Positions 55,950 to 63,047 of a stretch of DNA of 64,000 nucleotides are shown one piece after another (positions within the stretch are counted from its first letter, which is position 1; every line of letters starts with the position of its first letter). The stretch is from the NCBI GenBank assembly GCA_002529455.1, contig NYMS01000020.1:180983-244982 (forward strand), written 5' to 3'. The translations under genes and the position numbers were made by a program. This stretch comes from Glycomyces fuscus (GTDB lineage: Bacteria; Actinomycetota; Actinomycetes; Streptosporangiales; Streptosporangiaceae). The notes under the pieces were generated by a model. That model did not search any database. It saw only the letters and a list, made by a program, of their open reading frames with translations, and was not told the DNA's origin.

Positions 55950-56954
55950 TTGGAAGACACGTCGGTGAACGGCTCCGGTCCGCGGGCCATGGTCCGCGCG
56001 CGCGGGCTGACCAAGCGCTTCGGCGAGGTCGAGGCCGTCAGGGGGGTGGACCTGGACGTGGCCCCCGGGGAGCTGTTCGGTCTCCTCGGGCCCAACGGGG
56101 CGGGCAAGTCCACGCTGATCGGCATGCTCTCGACCCTGGTCACACCGACCTCCGGCTCGGGCTCCATCGCGGGCTTCGACATCGTCCGGGAGCGGCCCGA
56201 CGTGCGCCGCAGCATCGGCCTGGTGTTCCAGGAGCAGACCCTCGACCGGTACCTGACGGGCTGGTACAACCTCAGGTTCCACGCGGAGATCTACGGGGTG
56301 CCCCCGGGAGAGGTCGACGAGAGGGTCTCCCGGGCCCTGCGGGACGTGGGCCTGTGGGAGGACCGGGAGAGGCTCGCGGGCACCTACTCCGGCGGCATGC
56401 GGCGGCGGCTGGAGATCGCCAGGGGACTGCTGCACGGTCCGCGCCTGCTGTTCCTGGACGAGCCGACCGCCGGGCTCGACCCCCGGTCCAGGGAGGCCAT
56501 CTGGGACCGGGTCAGGGAGCTCAACGAGCGCGAGGGCGTCACGGTGCTCATGACCACGCACTACCTGGAGGAGGCGGAGAACTGCGGCCGCATCGCCATC
56601 ATCGACGGCGGCGAGGTCGTCACCGTCGGCAGCCCCGCCGAGCTCAAGGCGGGGATCGGACAGGACCGCGTGGAGATCGTCGCGCGCGACCCCGGGGCGC
56701 TGTGCGAGCGGCTCCGGTCGCGCCTGGGCGTGGTCGCGGTGGCCGAGGGGGACACGGTCTGGTTCACGGTGGCCGACGGGCGCCGGTTCGTCCCCCGCGT
56801 GTTCGCCGAGACGGACACCGAGATCACGTCGGTTCAGGTCAGGTCGCCCTCGCTGGACGACGTCTTCCTCGCCCACACCGGCAGGGGCATCAACACCCCC
56901 GCCGGGGAGCGGGGCGAGGGGGCCGAGCCCTCCGTCGAGGGGGCCGGGCGGTGA
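55950..56954 (+). CDS. ABC transporter ATP-binding protein (DrrA-like)
   Basis: A 334-residue ATPase. Walker A is G-P-N-G-A-G-K-S-T-L, the signature is Y-S-G-G-M-R-R-R-L-E and Walker B is L-L-F-L-D-E-P-T-A-G-L-D-P, followed by T-T-H-Y-L-E-E-A. The C-terminal extension is as in DrrA-type drug exporters. A TTG at 55950 with GGAGG four bases upstream is preferred. It likely pairs with the permease at 52981 to 53838 to export the lanthipeptide and protect the producer. Confidence 0.9.
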   Translation: MEDTSVNGSGPRAMVRARGLTKRFGEVEAVRGVDLDVAPGELFGLLGPNGAGKSTLIGMLSTLVTPTSGSGSIAGFDIVRERPDVRRSIGLVFQEQTLDRYLTGWYNLRFHAEIYGVPPGEVDERVSRALRDVGLWEDRERLAGTYSGGMRRRLEIARGLLHGPRLLFLDEPTAGLDPRSREAIWDRVRELNEREGVTVLMTTHYLEEAENCGRIAIIDGGEVVTVGSPAELKAGIGQDRVEIVARDPGALCERLRSRLGVVAVAEGDTVWFTVADGRRFVPRVFAETDTEITSVQVRSPSLDDVFLAHTGRGINTPAGERGEGAEPSVEGAGR

Positions 56955-56975
56955 CCTCCCCCCTACTATGGCGGC

Positions 56976-57740
56976 ATGGCTGAGGTAAGCGCGCGCGACG
57001 GCTCGTGGTCCTTCGACGGCGCCGCCGTGTGGATCACACCGGGCCGCAGGTCCCACCAGCTGCGCCGTGCCCTGGGCGTGGTCTCGCTGCCGCTGCCCGC
57101 GCTGGCGGGCGTCGTCTTCGAGCCCCGGCGCGGGGGCGGGACCCTGCGGGTGCACCCCCGTCCGGGCGCCGACCCCTTCACCGAGGTCACCCGCGGCCTG
57201 CTGGCCCGCAAGGGCGACCCGTACCAGCTCAGGGTCGGCCGCTCCCGTGCCCTGGTGGCCGAGTACTTCGCCGAGACCGTCACCGAGGAGCTCACCGCCC
57301 TGCCCCCCGAGGCCGCTCCGGACCGGTACCTGGTCGAGGCGCCCGGGGCCCCGGTGCGCTCCGAGGCGGGCGACGCCTCCGTCGTCTTCGACGGAACCCA
57401 CGTCTACATCAGGCCCAACTGGAAGGCCGAGGCGGTCAAGCGCGCGGCCGGGCCCCAGCAGCTCGCGCTGGAGGACATCGCCGAGGTGCGGTGGACCTCC
57501 GTGGCGGGCGGCCACGACGGCAGCCTGAGGTTCGTGACGGCGGACGGACGCGGCGACCGCACCGAGCCCAGGTACGACCCCCTCTCCGTCCACTGGAGCC
57601 AGTGGGGCCGCGACTACGAGGGCGGGACCACGGCGGTGGTGGCCACGGCCGTGGCCGCGCGTCTCCCCCACCCCTCGGCGCGGCGCGGGGAGCTCGGGGG
57701 CTCCGCCCGGCGCGCGCTGCCGGAGGGGGAGGAGCGCTGA
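56976..57740 (+). CDS. DUF4429-like domain protein
   Basis: A 254-residue protein containing two similar beta-rich halves (W-S-F-D-G-A-A-V-W-I near residue 10 and V-V-F-D-G-T-H-V-Y-I near residue 128), as in tandem DUF4429 proteins of actinobacteria. Each half has F-E-P-R-R or V-R-W-T-S after the strand region. Function is unknown; such proteins may be PH-like binding modules. It lies 21 bases after the ABC ATPase gene, so it is probably co-transcribed, but it might be a chromosomal gene unrelated to the peptide. Confidence 0.7.
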   Translation: MAEVSARDGSWSFDGAAVWITPGRRSHQLRRALGVVSLPLPALAGVVFEPRRGGGTLRVHPRPGADPFTEVTRGLLARKGDPYQLRVGRSRALVAEYFAETVTEELTALPPEAAPDRYLVEAPGAPVRSEAGDASVVFDGTHVYIRPNWKAEAVKRAAGPQQLALEDIAEVRWTSVAGGHDGSLRFVTADGRGDRTEPRYDPLSVHWSQWGRDYEGGTTAVVATAVAARLPHPSARRGELGGSARRALPEGEER

Positions 57741-57746
57741 GCCGGA

Positions 57747-58472
57747 TCAGCCGTCGCGGCGCCGGGCCACCCACAGCCCGTGCGCGAACGGCTCGGTCCT
57801 CAGGTGCTCGGCCTCGCACCCGGCCTTCTCGAAGGCCGCCGCGTACTGGTCCGGGGTGAACAGGGACATCTCCGTCGACTCGGTGGCGTGGCGCAGCCCC
57901 TCCACGGGGTCGGCCACGGCGTAGTGCACGACGATGGCCATCCGGTCCGGCCGCCCGGGCACGGCGGTGGAGTGCGACAGGCGCATGATCGTGCGGTCGC
58001 CGTCCTCCACCACGTCCCGGGAGACGTACCCGGGCGTGAAGCCGTCCGGGCCGATCCAGGGCTCCACGAGGAGCAGCCCTCCCGGGTTGAGGTGGTCCAC
58101 GAGCGTCCGGACCGCGTCGGCCAGTTCCGCCTCGGACTCCAGGTGCGGGACGGCGAACAGGTAGGAGATGGCGTCGAAGCGCGCCTCCAGCGCCGTCTCC
58201 CGCAGGTCCGAGCACCAGGTCCGCAGGCCCGGGACGCGCGCCCGGGCCAGCTCCAGCATCTCCCGCGACCCGTCCAGGCCCGCCACCTCGTCGAAGCGCT
58301 CCGAGAACGCGCGCAGGTGCAGGCCCGTCCCGCACGCGACGTCCAGCAGCGAGGCGGAGCCGGGCCGCCGCTCCCGGACGATCTCGCTGATCCGGTCGGC
58401 CTCGGCGGCGTAGTCCTTGCCCCGGTGGATCATCACCGCGTCGTAGACGGCGGCGTAGTAGGTGTCGTACAT
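57747..58472 (-). CDS. DesVI/TylM1-like N-methyltransferase
   Basis: A 241-residue class I methyltransferase closely patterned on aminosugar N,N-dimethyltransferases such as DesVI and TylM1: M-Y-D-T-Y-Y-A-A-V-Y-D at the start, K-D-Y-A-A-E-A, L-L-D-V-A-C-G-T-G-L-H-L (SAM site), then E-P-W near residue 145, G-Y-V-S-R-D-V-V, R-L-S-H-S and L-F-T-P-D-Q-Y-A-A-A-F near the end. The natural partner would be a dTDP-3-amino-3,6-dideoxyhexose. A DesVII-like glycosyltransferase gene lies at the right end of the window. Methylation of the peptide N-terminus is an alternative. Confidence 0.8.
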   Translation of the reverse strand: MYDTYYAAVYDAVMIHRGKDYAAEADRISEIVRERRPGSASLLDVACGTGLHLRAFSERFDEVAGLDGSREMLELARARVPGLRTWCSDLRETALEARFDAISYLFAVPHLESEAELADAVRTLVDHLNPGGLLLVEPWIGPDGFTPGYVSRDVVEDGDRTIMRLSHSTAVPGRPDRMAIVVHYAVADPVEGLRHATESTEMSLFTPDQYAAAFEKAGCEAEHLRTEPFAHGLWVARRRDG

Positions 58473-58591
58473 CTGCTCGGTCCTTCGTCCATGGCCGGCG
58501 GGCCGGGGGCGTCCGCCGCCCCGGCCCTCCGGCCGTCCGGTCCTGTCCCGTGACCCTAGGGTCCGTTTTTTGAACCGGTCTCAGCTGTGGG

Positions 58592-58693
58592 GGGTTCGGG
58601 CGCCCACGGGGTTCTGGAGGTGGCGGAGGCGGGTTTCCGTGGGAGGACTGCGCCGTAGGCGTCGTTCGAGGGTGGTGGTGGGCGACGGGTGGG
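58592..58693. repeat. Direct repeat, copy 1
   Basis: This begins GGGTTCGGGCGCCCACGGGG and ends GGGCGACGGGTGGG. It matches copy 2 with only about four substitutions by eye. The period between copies is 195 bases. Confidence 0.8.
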
Positions 58694-58786
58694 CACGAGC
58701 GAACCCGCTGAAGACACCGAAGGTTCCCGTGCTCCGGGCGCCCGAACACGGACCGAAGCGGAGCGGAGGTCCAAGGAAAACACCGT

Positions 58787-58888
58787 GGGTTCGGGCGCCC
58801 ACGGGGTTCTGGAGGTGGCGGAGGCGGGTTCCCGTGGGAGGACTGCGCCGTGGGCGTCGTTCGAGGGTGGTGGCGGGCGACGGGTGGG
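58787..58888. repeat. Direct repeat, copy 2
   Basis: This is the second copy of the 102-base repeat, ending 33 bases before the LanKC stop. It could be a dispersed intergenic element of the genome, or local tandem duplication. Confidence 0.8.
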
Positions 58889-58920
58889 ACGAAGCGAAGC
58901 GGAGGCCCGAAAAACACTGC

Positions 58921-61440
58921 CTACGGGGCCTCGGAGAAGAAGGGGAGGAACGGCCGGCCGCCCCCCGCTGCGGCGGCCAGGGCGAGGAGCACGCCCGCGC
59001 CGCCCGTGGCCAGGTCCATCGACAGCCGCGGCACCCGGCCGCCGTGGAAGGCGGCCTGCCCCCGGAAGGGCAGGGCGTACCACTCCAGCTCGGCGACCCG
59101 GGAGCGCAGCGCCCCGGGCGCTCCGCCCAGCCGGGCCAGCGCCGCGACCTGCCCCGCCTTGCCGTGGAACAGGTCCGCCTGGGCGTACAGCAGGGTGTGG
59201 CACGAGCGGCTCAGCGCGGGAAGGCTCTCGGCGCAGCGCCCGTCCTCGCGGTACTCCAGGAGCTCCTTGGCGACCAGGGCGACCCCCAGCCCTCCGGCGT
59301 CGATGTTGGGCAGGGCGCGCGCCCCGCGGTCGCGTACCAGCAGGGTGCCGTCCGGGGCGCGGACGCACTGGTCCAGGTCCAGGTGCAGGGCCCTGACCGC
59401 GGTGTCGAGCCAGGGGCCGTCCCCTGTGGCCCGGTACAGGTTCAGCAGGGACAGGGCCACGCCGCTCCACCCCCGCATGAGCCCCGCGCGCCCGGGCCGC
59501 GGGGGCCCGGGGGCCGCCTCCGCCTCCGCGACCGCCTCCGAGAGCCGTCCGCCCAGGGTGAGGGCCCGGGCCATGCGCGGGTCCCGCGCGTCGCCCCGGG
59601 AGAGGTGGACCAGCCCGGCGCACACGCCCGCCAGACCGGAGAAGAGGGAGATCCCGCCGCACTCGTCCCCGGCGTGGCGCTCCATCAGCTCGTCGGCCTC
59701 CTCGCGGTGGCCGAGGTGGTCCAGGACGTAGGCCAGACCGGTGACGCCGTCGTAGAAGCCCTGGTTGGGGGAGCGCAGCCGCCGCGAGGCGGAGAGCAGC
59801 CACTCCTCGTGCTCGGGGAAGCGGCCCGCGCCCGCGCGCTCCAGCGCCCACAGGACGCCGGCCGCGCCGTGGGCCACGCCGTAGCCGCCGGAGAGGAACT
59901 GCTGGAGGTCCCCCGGGAACAGCCGGTCGGTCCGCTCCGGGGTCGCGGAGGCCGTGATGCCCGCCGCGACGGAGCCGAGCGACACGGGCGGGCGCCCGGG
60001 ACCCTCCGCCGGGCGCTCCGGGACCAGCTCGCGCTCGATCTCGTCGGCCCACTCCCGGGGGACGGGGTAGAGCCCGCGGAGCACGTCCACCAGCTCCGCG
60101 GCCTTGTGCGGAGCGAGGGCGGTGATCCGGGAGAAGGGCAGGAAGACCGACAGGCGGGTCGCGGCCAGGGCGTACCGGTCGACGGCGGTGCCGGTCCTGT
60201 CGGCGCTGGCGAACCCGGGCGCCCCGAGCGGGGCCCGGTGCCCCTCCCTCTCCGCGTCGAAGGCCAGCTCGTAGTCGATCAGGCAGACCTCGTCGTCCTC
60301 GTCCACCAGCACGTTGTTGGCGTGCAGGTCCCCGAAGACCAGGCCGCGGTCGTGGACGGCGCCGAGGACCGCCTCCAGCCGGCCCAGGATGCGCAGGGCG
60401 CGCTCGGTGAAGGCGGCGAGGGCGTCGGCGCCGGCGTGGGCCTCGGTGACGCCGGGGTGGTGCATGGCGCACCAGGAGCCCAGGGTCCGGCCCTCCTTGT
60501 ACTCCTGGACCAGGAAGCGGTGGCCGCCCAGGGTGAAGCTGTCCAGGAACCGGGGCACGCCGGGCACCCCGTCCAGGCGCCGCAGGTTCTCCTCCTCCCG
60601 TGTCTGGCGGGAGACCGCGTCCCGCAGCTCGCGGTCGAGCCCGGCGTGGGGGCGGGCCTCCTTGAGCACGACCCGGGTGCCGTCCTCCTCGCGGCGGCCC
60701 AGGTAGATCCCGCCGCCGTTGGAGAAGTGCAGGGCCCTGTCGATGAGGTAGGGCACGCGCTCCCCGGTCGAGCGGGCGTCGAGGTGCGGTTGGAGGAAGG
60801 AGGGGAGCACCACCCAGGAGGGCGGGGTGAACGCCGGCACCCGGCGGTCCGGTACCAGCGCCCCGTCGGGGGCGCGCAGCGCCGGGACCCGGGAGCCGTG
60901 CTCGTCGAGGCACCACATCCGGCGGAAGGCGCCGTACCTGACGTGCAGGGGCCCCTGGTCCCACCGCAGGTCGCTCAGGACGTAGGGGCCCGGCTGCCCC
61001 CCGACGCGCGCGGAGAGCGCGTGCAGGGTCCGCTCCAGCTCCTCCTCGTCGCGGGGGTAGACGGTGAGCAGCTTGCCGCTGGAGGCCCGGGGCGCGTACT
61101 TGGTGTTGGCCGCGACCAGGATGTTCCTGTTCAGCAGGTACTTGAACACCAGGCCGTGCTCCGTGCAGTGGTCCCACACCGCGCGGCAGGTCGCGTCCGC
61201 GTTGTCCACGGTCGCCGAGACGTGGATCTTCCAGCCCTGCTCGGGCAGGTCCGGGTCCTGCGGGGAGACGACGTGCCACAGGCCGTCGCGCTCGCGCCGC
61301 CAGCCCGGGGGCGGGTCCAGCTTCGCGACGGAGAAGTCCGACGGGGCCACGAGGGCGTGGGGGGAGTCGTCCGTGAGCCTGCTCGGCTCCTCGAAGAACA
61401 GCGGGTCCGCGAGCGTGTACATCTCGACCAGGTCGAGCAT
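58921..61440 (-). CDS. Class III lanthipeptide synthetase (LanKC)
   Basis: An 839-residue trifunctional synthetase that phosphorylates Ser/Thr of the precursor core, eliminates phosphate and forms lanthionine/labionin rings. The N-terminal lyase region (about 1 to 210) has L-A-D-P-L-F-F-E and L-N-R-N-I-L-V-A-A-N-T-K-Y-A-P-R. The kinase (about 230 to 500) has V-V-L-K-E-A-R-P-H, F-G-D-L-H-A-N-N-V-L-V and L-I-D-Y-E-L-A. The C-terminal cyclase-like region (about 520 to 839) has L-F-H-G-K-A-G-Q where LanC proteins carry zinc Cys residues; their absence makes it class III rather than class IV. The ATG at 61440 has GGAGGG upstream. Confidence 0.93.
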   Translation of the reverse strand: MLDLVEMYTLADPLFFEEPSRLTDDSPHALVAPSDFSVAKLDPPPGWRRERDGLWHVVSPQDPDLPEQGWKIHVSATVDNADATCRAVWDHCTEHGLVFKYLLNRNILVAANTKYAPRASSGKLLTVYPRDEEELERTLHALSARVGGQPGPYVLSDLRWDQGPLHVRYGAFRRMWCLDEHGSRVPALRAPDGALVPDRRVPAFTPPSWVVLPSFLQPHLDARSTGERVPYLIDRALHFSNGGGIYLGRREEDGTRVVLKEARPHAGLDRELRDAVSRQTREEENLRRLDGVPGVPRFLDSFTLGGHRFLVQEYKEGRTLGSWCAMHHPGVTEAHAGADALAAFTERALRILGRLEAVLGAVHDRGLVFGDLHANNVLVDEDDEVCLIDYELAFDAEREGHRAPLGAPGFASADRTGTAVDRYALAATRLSVFLPFSRITALAPHKAAELVDVLRGLYPVPREWADEIERELVPERPAEGPGRPPVSLGSVAAGITASATPERTDRLFPGDLQQFLSGGYGVAHGAAGVLWALERAGAGRFPEHEEWLLSASRRLRSPNQGFYDGVTGLAYVLDHLGHREEADELMERHAGDECGGISLFSGLAGVCAGLVHLSRGDARDPRMARALTLGGRLSEAVAEAEAAPGPPRPGRAGLMRGWSGVALSLLNLYRATGDGPWLDTAVRALHLDLDQCVRAPDGTLLVRDRGARALPNIDAGGLGVALVAKELLEYREDGRCAESLPALSRSCHTLLYAQADLFHGKAGQVAALARLGGAPGALRSRVAELEWYALPFRGQAAFHGGRVPRLSMDLATGGAGVLLALAAAAGGGRPFLPFFSEAP

Positions 61441-61501
61441 GGGGGTCTCCCTCCGGGTGGGCGGCGTGGCGGGGTACTGCGTCCGGCTCGCGGGCGGCGG
61501 C

Positions 61502-62083
61502 TCAGCCCCGGCCCGGGCCCTCGGGCGGCCTCGAACGCGGTCCGCGCGCGATCCGGTCGAGGATGGGCGCCCCCTTGGCGGTCCAGGCGCCGCGGGAGAC
61601 CGAGTAGAAGTGCAGGTCCCACAGGCGGCCCTGGAAGTAGACGTGCTGGGGGAGGGACGCCTCCCGGGGGGTGCTGGCGAGCGCCGAGCCGAATTTCCCC
61701 AGACTCGCGTCCGTCGTCAGAACGTATACCTTCCGCAGGTAATCCCAGTGGGCGAAGGCGTAGTTAACGAGCATCATCATGGATTCGGCTCCCACGCCCA
61801 CGGGAAGGCGGTCCGCGCGCATGAAGATGCCCAGTTTCACGTGCCCCGCGGGATCGTGCTCACGGATCGAGGCGAAACCGAGGACCTCGCCCGTACTCCG
61901 GAATTGGATCTCGAATACGTCGACGAAGCGCTTGGCCACCGAGTGGTAGGACTCGATGAAGGCGTCGCGCGACGGAAGGCTTTCCAGGCCCAGTTCCATG
62001 AGGAGGTCGTAGAGTTCTTCGACCTTCTCCGGGCTGATGGGACCGAACCTGATACGCGGAGTCTCGAGGTGCAGTGTGAGCAT
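61502..62083 (-). CDS. GNAT acyltransferase A2, lanthipeptide cluster
   Basis: A 193-residue RimJ-like GNAT protein, close paralogue of the protein at 53892 to 54494. They share L-H-L-E-T-P-R near the start, G-F-A-S, P-A-G-H-V-K, V-G-V-G-A-E-S-M-M, L-T-T-D-A-S-L and Q/R-G-R-L-W-D-L-H. It precedes the LanKC gene by 61 bases on the same strand and is divergent from lanA3. The acyl donor and acceptor are unknown. Confidence 0.82.
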   Translation of the reverse strand: MLTLHLETPRIRFGPISPEKVEELYDLLMELGLESLPSRDAFIESYHSVAKRFVDVFEIQFRSTGEVLGFASIREHDPAGHVKLGIFMRADRLPVGVGAESMMMLVNYAFAHWDYLRKVYVLTTDASLGKFGSALASTPREASLPQHVYFQGRLWDLHFYSVSRGAWTAKGAPILDRIARGPRSRPPEGPGRG

Positions 62084-62137
62084 GGCGCCACACCCTAGTG
62101 TCCGCACCGCCGCGCGGACCCCTCCTTACCGCGCGGC

Positions 62138-62153
62138 GTCCCGCCGGCGGGAC
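62138..62153. promoter_or_regulatory. Cluster palindrome, copy 2
   Basis: GTCCCGCCGGCGGGAC, identical to the site at 54702 to 54717, 39 bases upstream of the lanA3 -35 element and 55 bases upstream of GNAT-A2. Confidence 0.7.
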
Positions 62154-62191
62154 AGCCGGCGCGCTCGGGGCTCCGGTCCGGGGTGCCCTTC

Positions 62192-62220
62192 TTGTCGCGC
62201 CGGAGGAATTGTCCTAGGTT
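62192..62220 (+). promoter_or_regulatory. Predicted lanA3 promoter
   Basis: TTGTCG, 17 bases, TAGGTT within CCTAGGTTCTG, the same -10 context as lanA1. The ATG lies 45 bases downstream. Confidence 0.6.
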
Positions 62221-62264
62221 CTGTCCCGCCAGTGTCGGCCCACGCGAAGGAAAGGAGGCCAAGC

Positions 62265-62363
62265 ATGGTTCTCTCTGACGTCCTGTCCCTTCAGGAGATG
62301 GACACCGTCCTCGACGAAGCCGTTCTGCTGAACAGCGGTCTCAGCTACGTCGGTTGCAGCTGA
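62265..62363 (+). CDS. Class III lanthipeptide precursor LanA3, short core
   Basis: A peptide of 32 residues with leader S-D-V-L-S-L-Q and core N-S-G-L-S-Y-V-G-C-S, ending one residue after the Cys. It keeps S-x2-S-x3-C but lacks the G-D-V-I-V-R-P-A tail of LanA1 and LanA2. The ribosome-binding site AAAGGAGG is the strongest in the cluster. The Cys lies next to the C-terminus, as in avionin-type lipolanthine precursors, but no LanD-like decarboxylase gene is seen. Confidence 0.86.
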   Translation: MVLSDVLSLQEMDTVLDEAVLLNSGLSYVGCS

Positions 62364-62374
62364 TTCCTCTAGAC

Positions 62375-62405
62375 GCGCTGTGGAGAAATCCATTCTTCAC
62401 AGCGC
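62375..62405 (+). terminator. Terminator or attenuator after lanA3
   Basis: A 13-base stem (GCGCTGTGGAGAA with TTCTTCACAGCGC, one G-U pair) and a five-base loop, followed by TTTTC, lies 12 bases past the lanA3 stop and 36 bases before the next gene. Partial read-through would give more precursor than enzyme. Confidence 0.8.
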
Positions 62406-62440
62406 TTTTCTCTGCCCCGTTCGGGGCGTCGGGAGATGTA

Positions 62441-63004
62441 GTGCAGGAGATCGTGTTTCCGCATCTCGTGACGCGTGCGGTCAGGCTCGCGTCCACCGCG
62501 GAGAGGTTCGGGGAGGTGGTCCACGACGAGCTCTCGCGGCACGGGCTGGGGGGCCTCCCCAGCAGGGACGTCTTCGCGTCCCTGTGGCCCAAGGAGTTCG
62601 AGGGCGTGGCCGCGCAGTTCCTCGTGGAGGAACCGGGGACGGGAGGGGTCGGGGGCTACGTCTCCCTCCACTCCCTGAACCCGCTGGGGCGCTATGTCAA
62701 GTGCTCCGTCGCCGCGGACCCCGGGGTGCTGGGCCCCGAGGGCGTGGCGCACGCCCACGCCCTCGCCGTGAACTACGCCTTCGCGATGTGGAACATCCGG
62801 AAGGTCTACTTCTGGGTCGTCGACGGCGGACTGCCCGCGCTGCGCGCGAGCGGCGTCGAGGTGCACCGGGAGGGGACGCTCTCCGAGTACGTGCTGGACG
62901 GCGAACGGCTGCGCTCGGTGCGGATCTTCGCCGTCTACCGCGAGGCGTGGGACGAGGCCGGGGCCGGTTACGTCCGGGAGGCGGCGGCCGGGAGGACGGC
63001 GTGA
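62441..63004 (+). CDS. GNAT acyltransferase B2, lanthipeptide cluster
   Basis: A 187-residue paralogue of the protein at 55316 to 55873. Shared segments include V-F-P-H near the start, V-A-A-Q-F-L-V, A-H-A-L-A-V-N-Y-A-F-A-M-W-N-I-R-K-V-Y and F-A-V-Y-R-E-A-W. The GTG at 62441 is chosen because GGGAG lies five bases upstream and the N-terminus then matches B1; a longer frame would run through the terminator hairpin. It lies after lanA3 and 43 bases before the glycosyltransferase gene. Confidence 0.75.
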   Translation: MQEIVFPHLVTRAVRLASTAERFGEVVHDELSRHGLGGLPSRDVFASLWPKEFEGVAAQFLVEEPGTGGVGGYVSLHSLNPLGRYVKCSVAADPGVLGPEGVAHAHALAVNYAFAMWNIRKVYFWVVDGGLPALRASGVEVHREGTLSEYVLDGERLRSVRIFAVYREAWDEAGAGYVREAAAGRTA

Positions 63005-63047
63005 GCGCGGCCCCGCGGACGGGCCCCCTCCGGCGGGGAGCGCCGGG

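Larger units (their letters stand above)
58473..58920. other. Intergenic region made of direct repeats
   Basis: This region of 448 bases between the LanKC gene end and the methyltransferase start contains two 102-base direct repeats, listed separately, and flanking partial similarity (GACCGAAGCGGAGCGGAGG against GACGAAGCGAAGCGGAGG). The repeats appear to be intergenic. Confidence 0.7.

Noticed and set aside
58592..58888. CRISPR array
   Set aside because: There are only two copies, each 102 bases, with no short regular spacers and no cas genes.
58921..61440. Class IV (LanL) synthetase
   Set aside because: The cyclase region lacks the zinc-binding Cys/Cys-His-Gly residues, so class III fits.
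58462..61767. 1101-residue plus-strand frame opposite LanKC
   Set aside because: It is a shadow of the LanKC gene; kinase and lyase motifs are on the minus strand.
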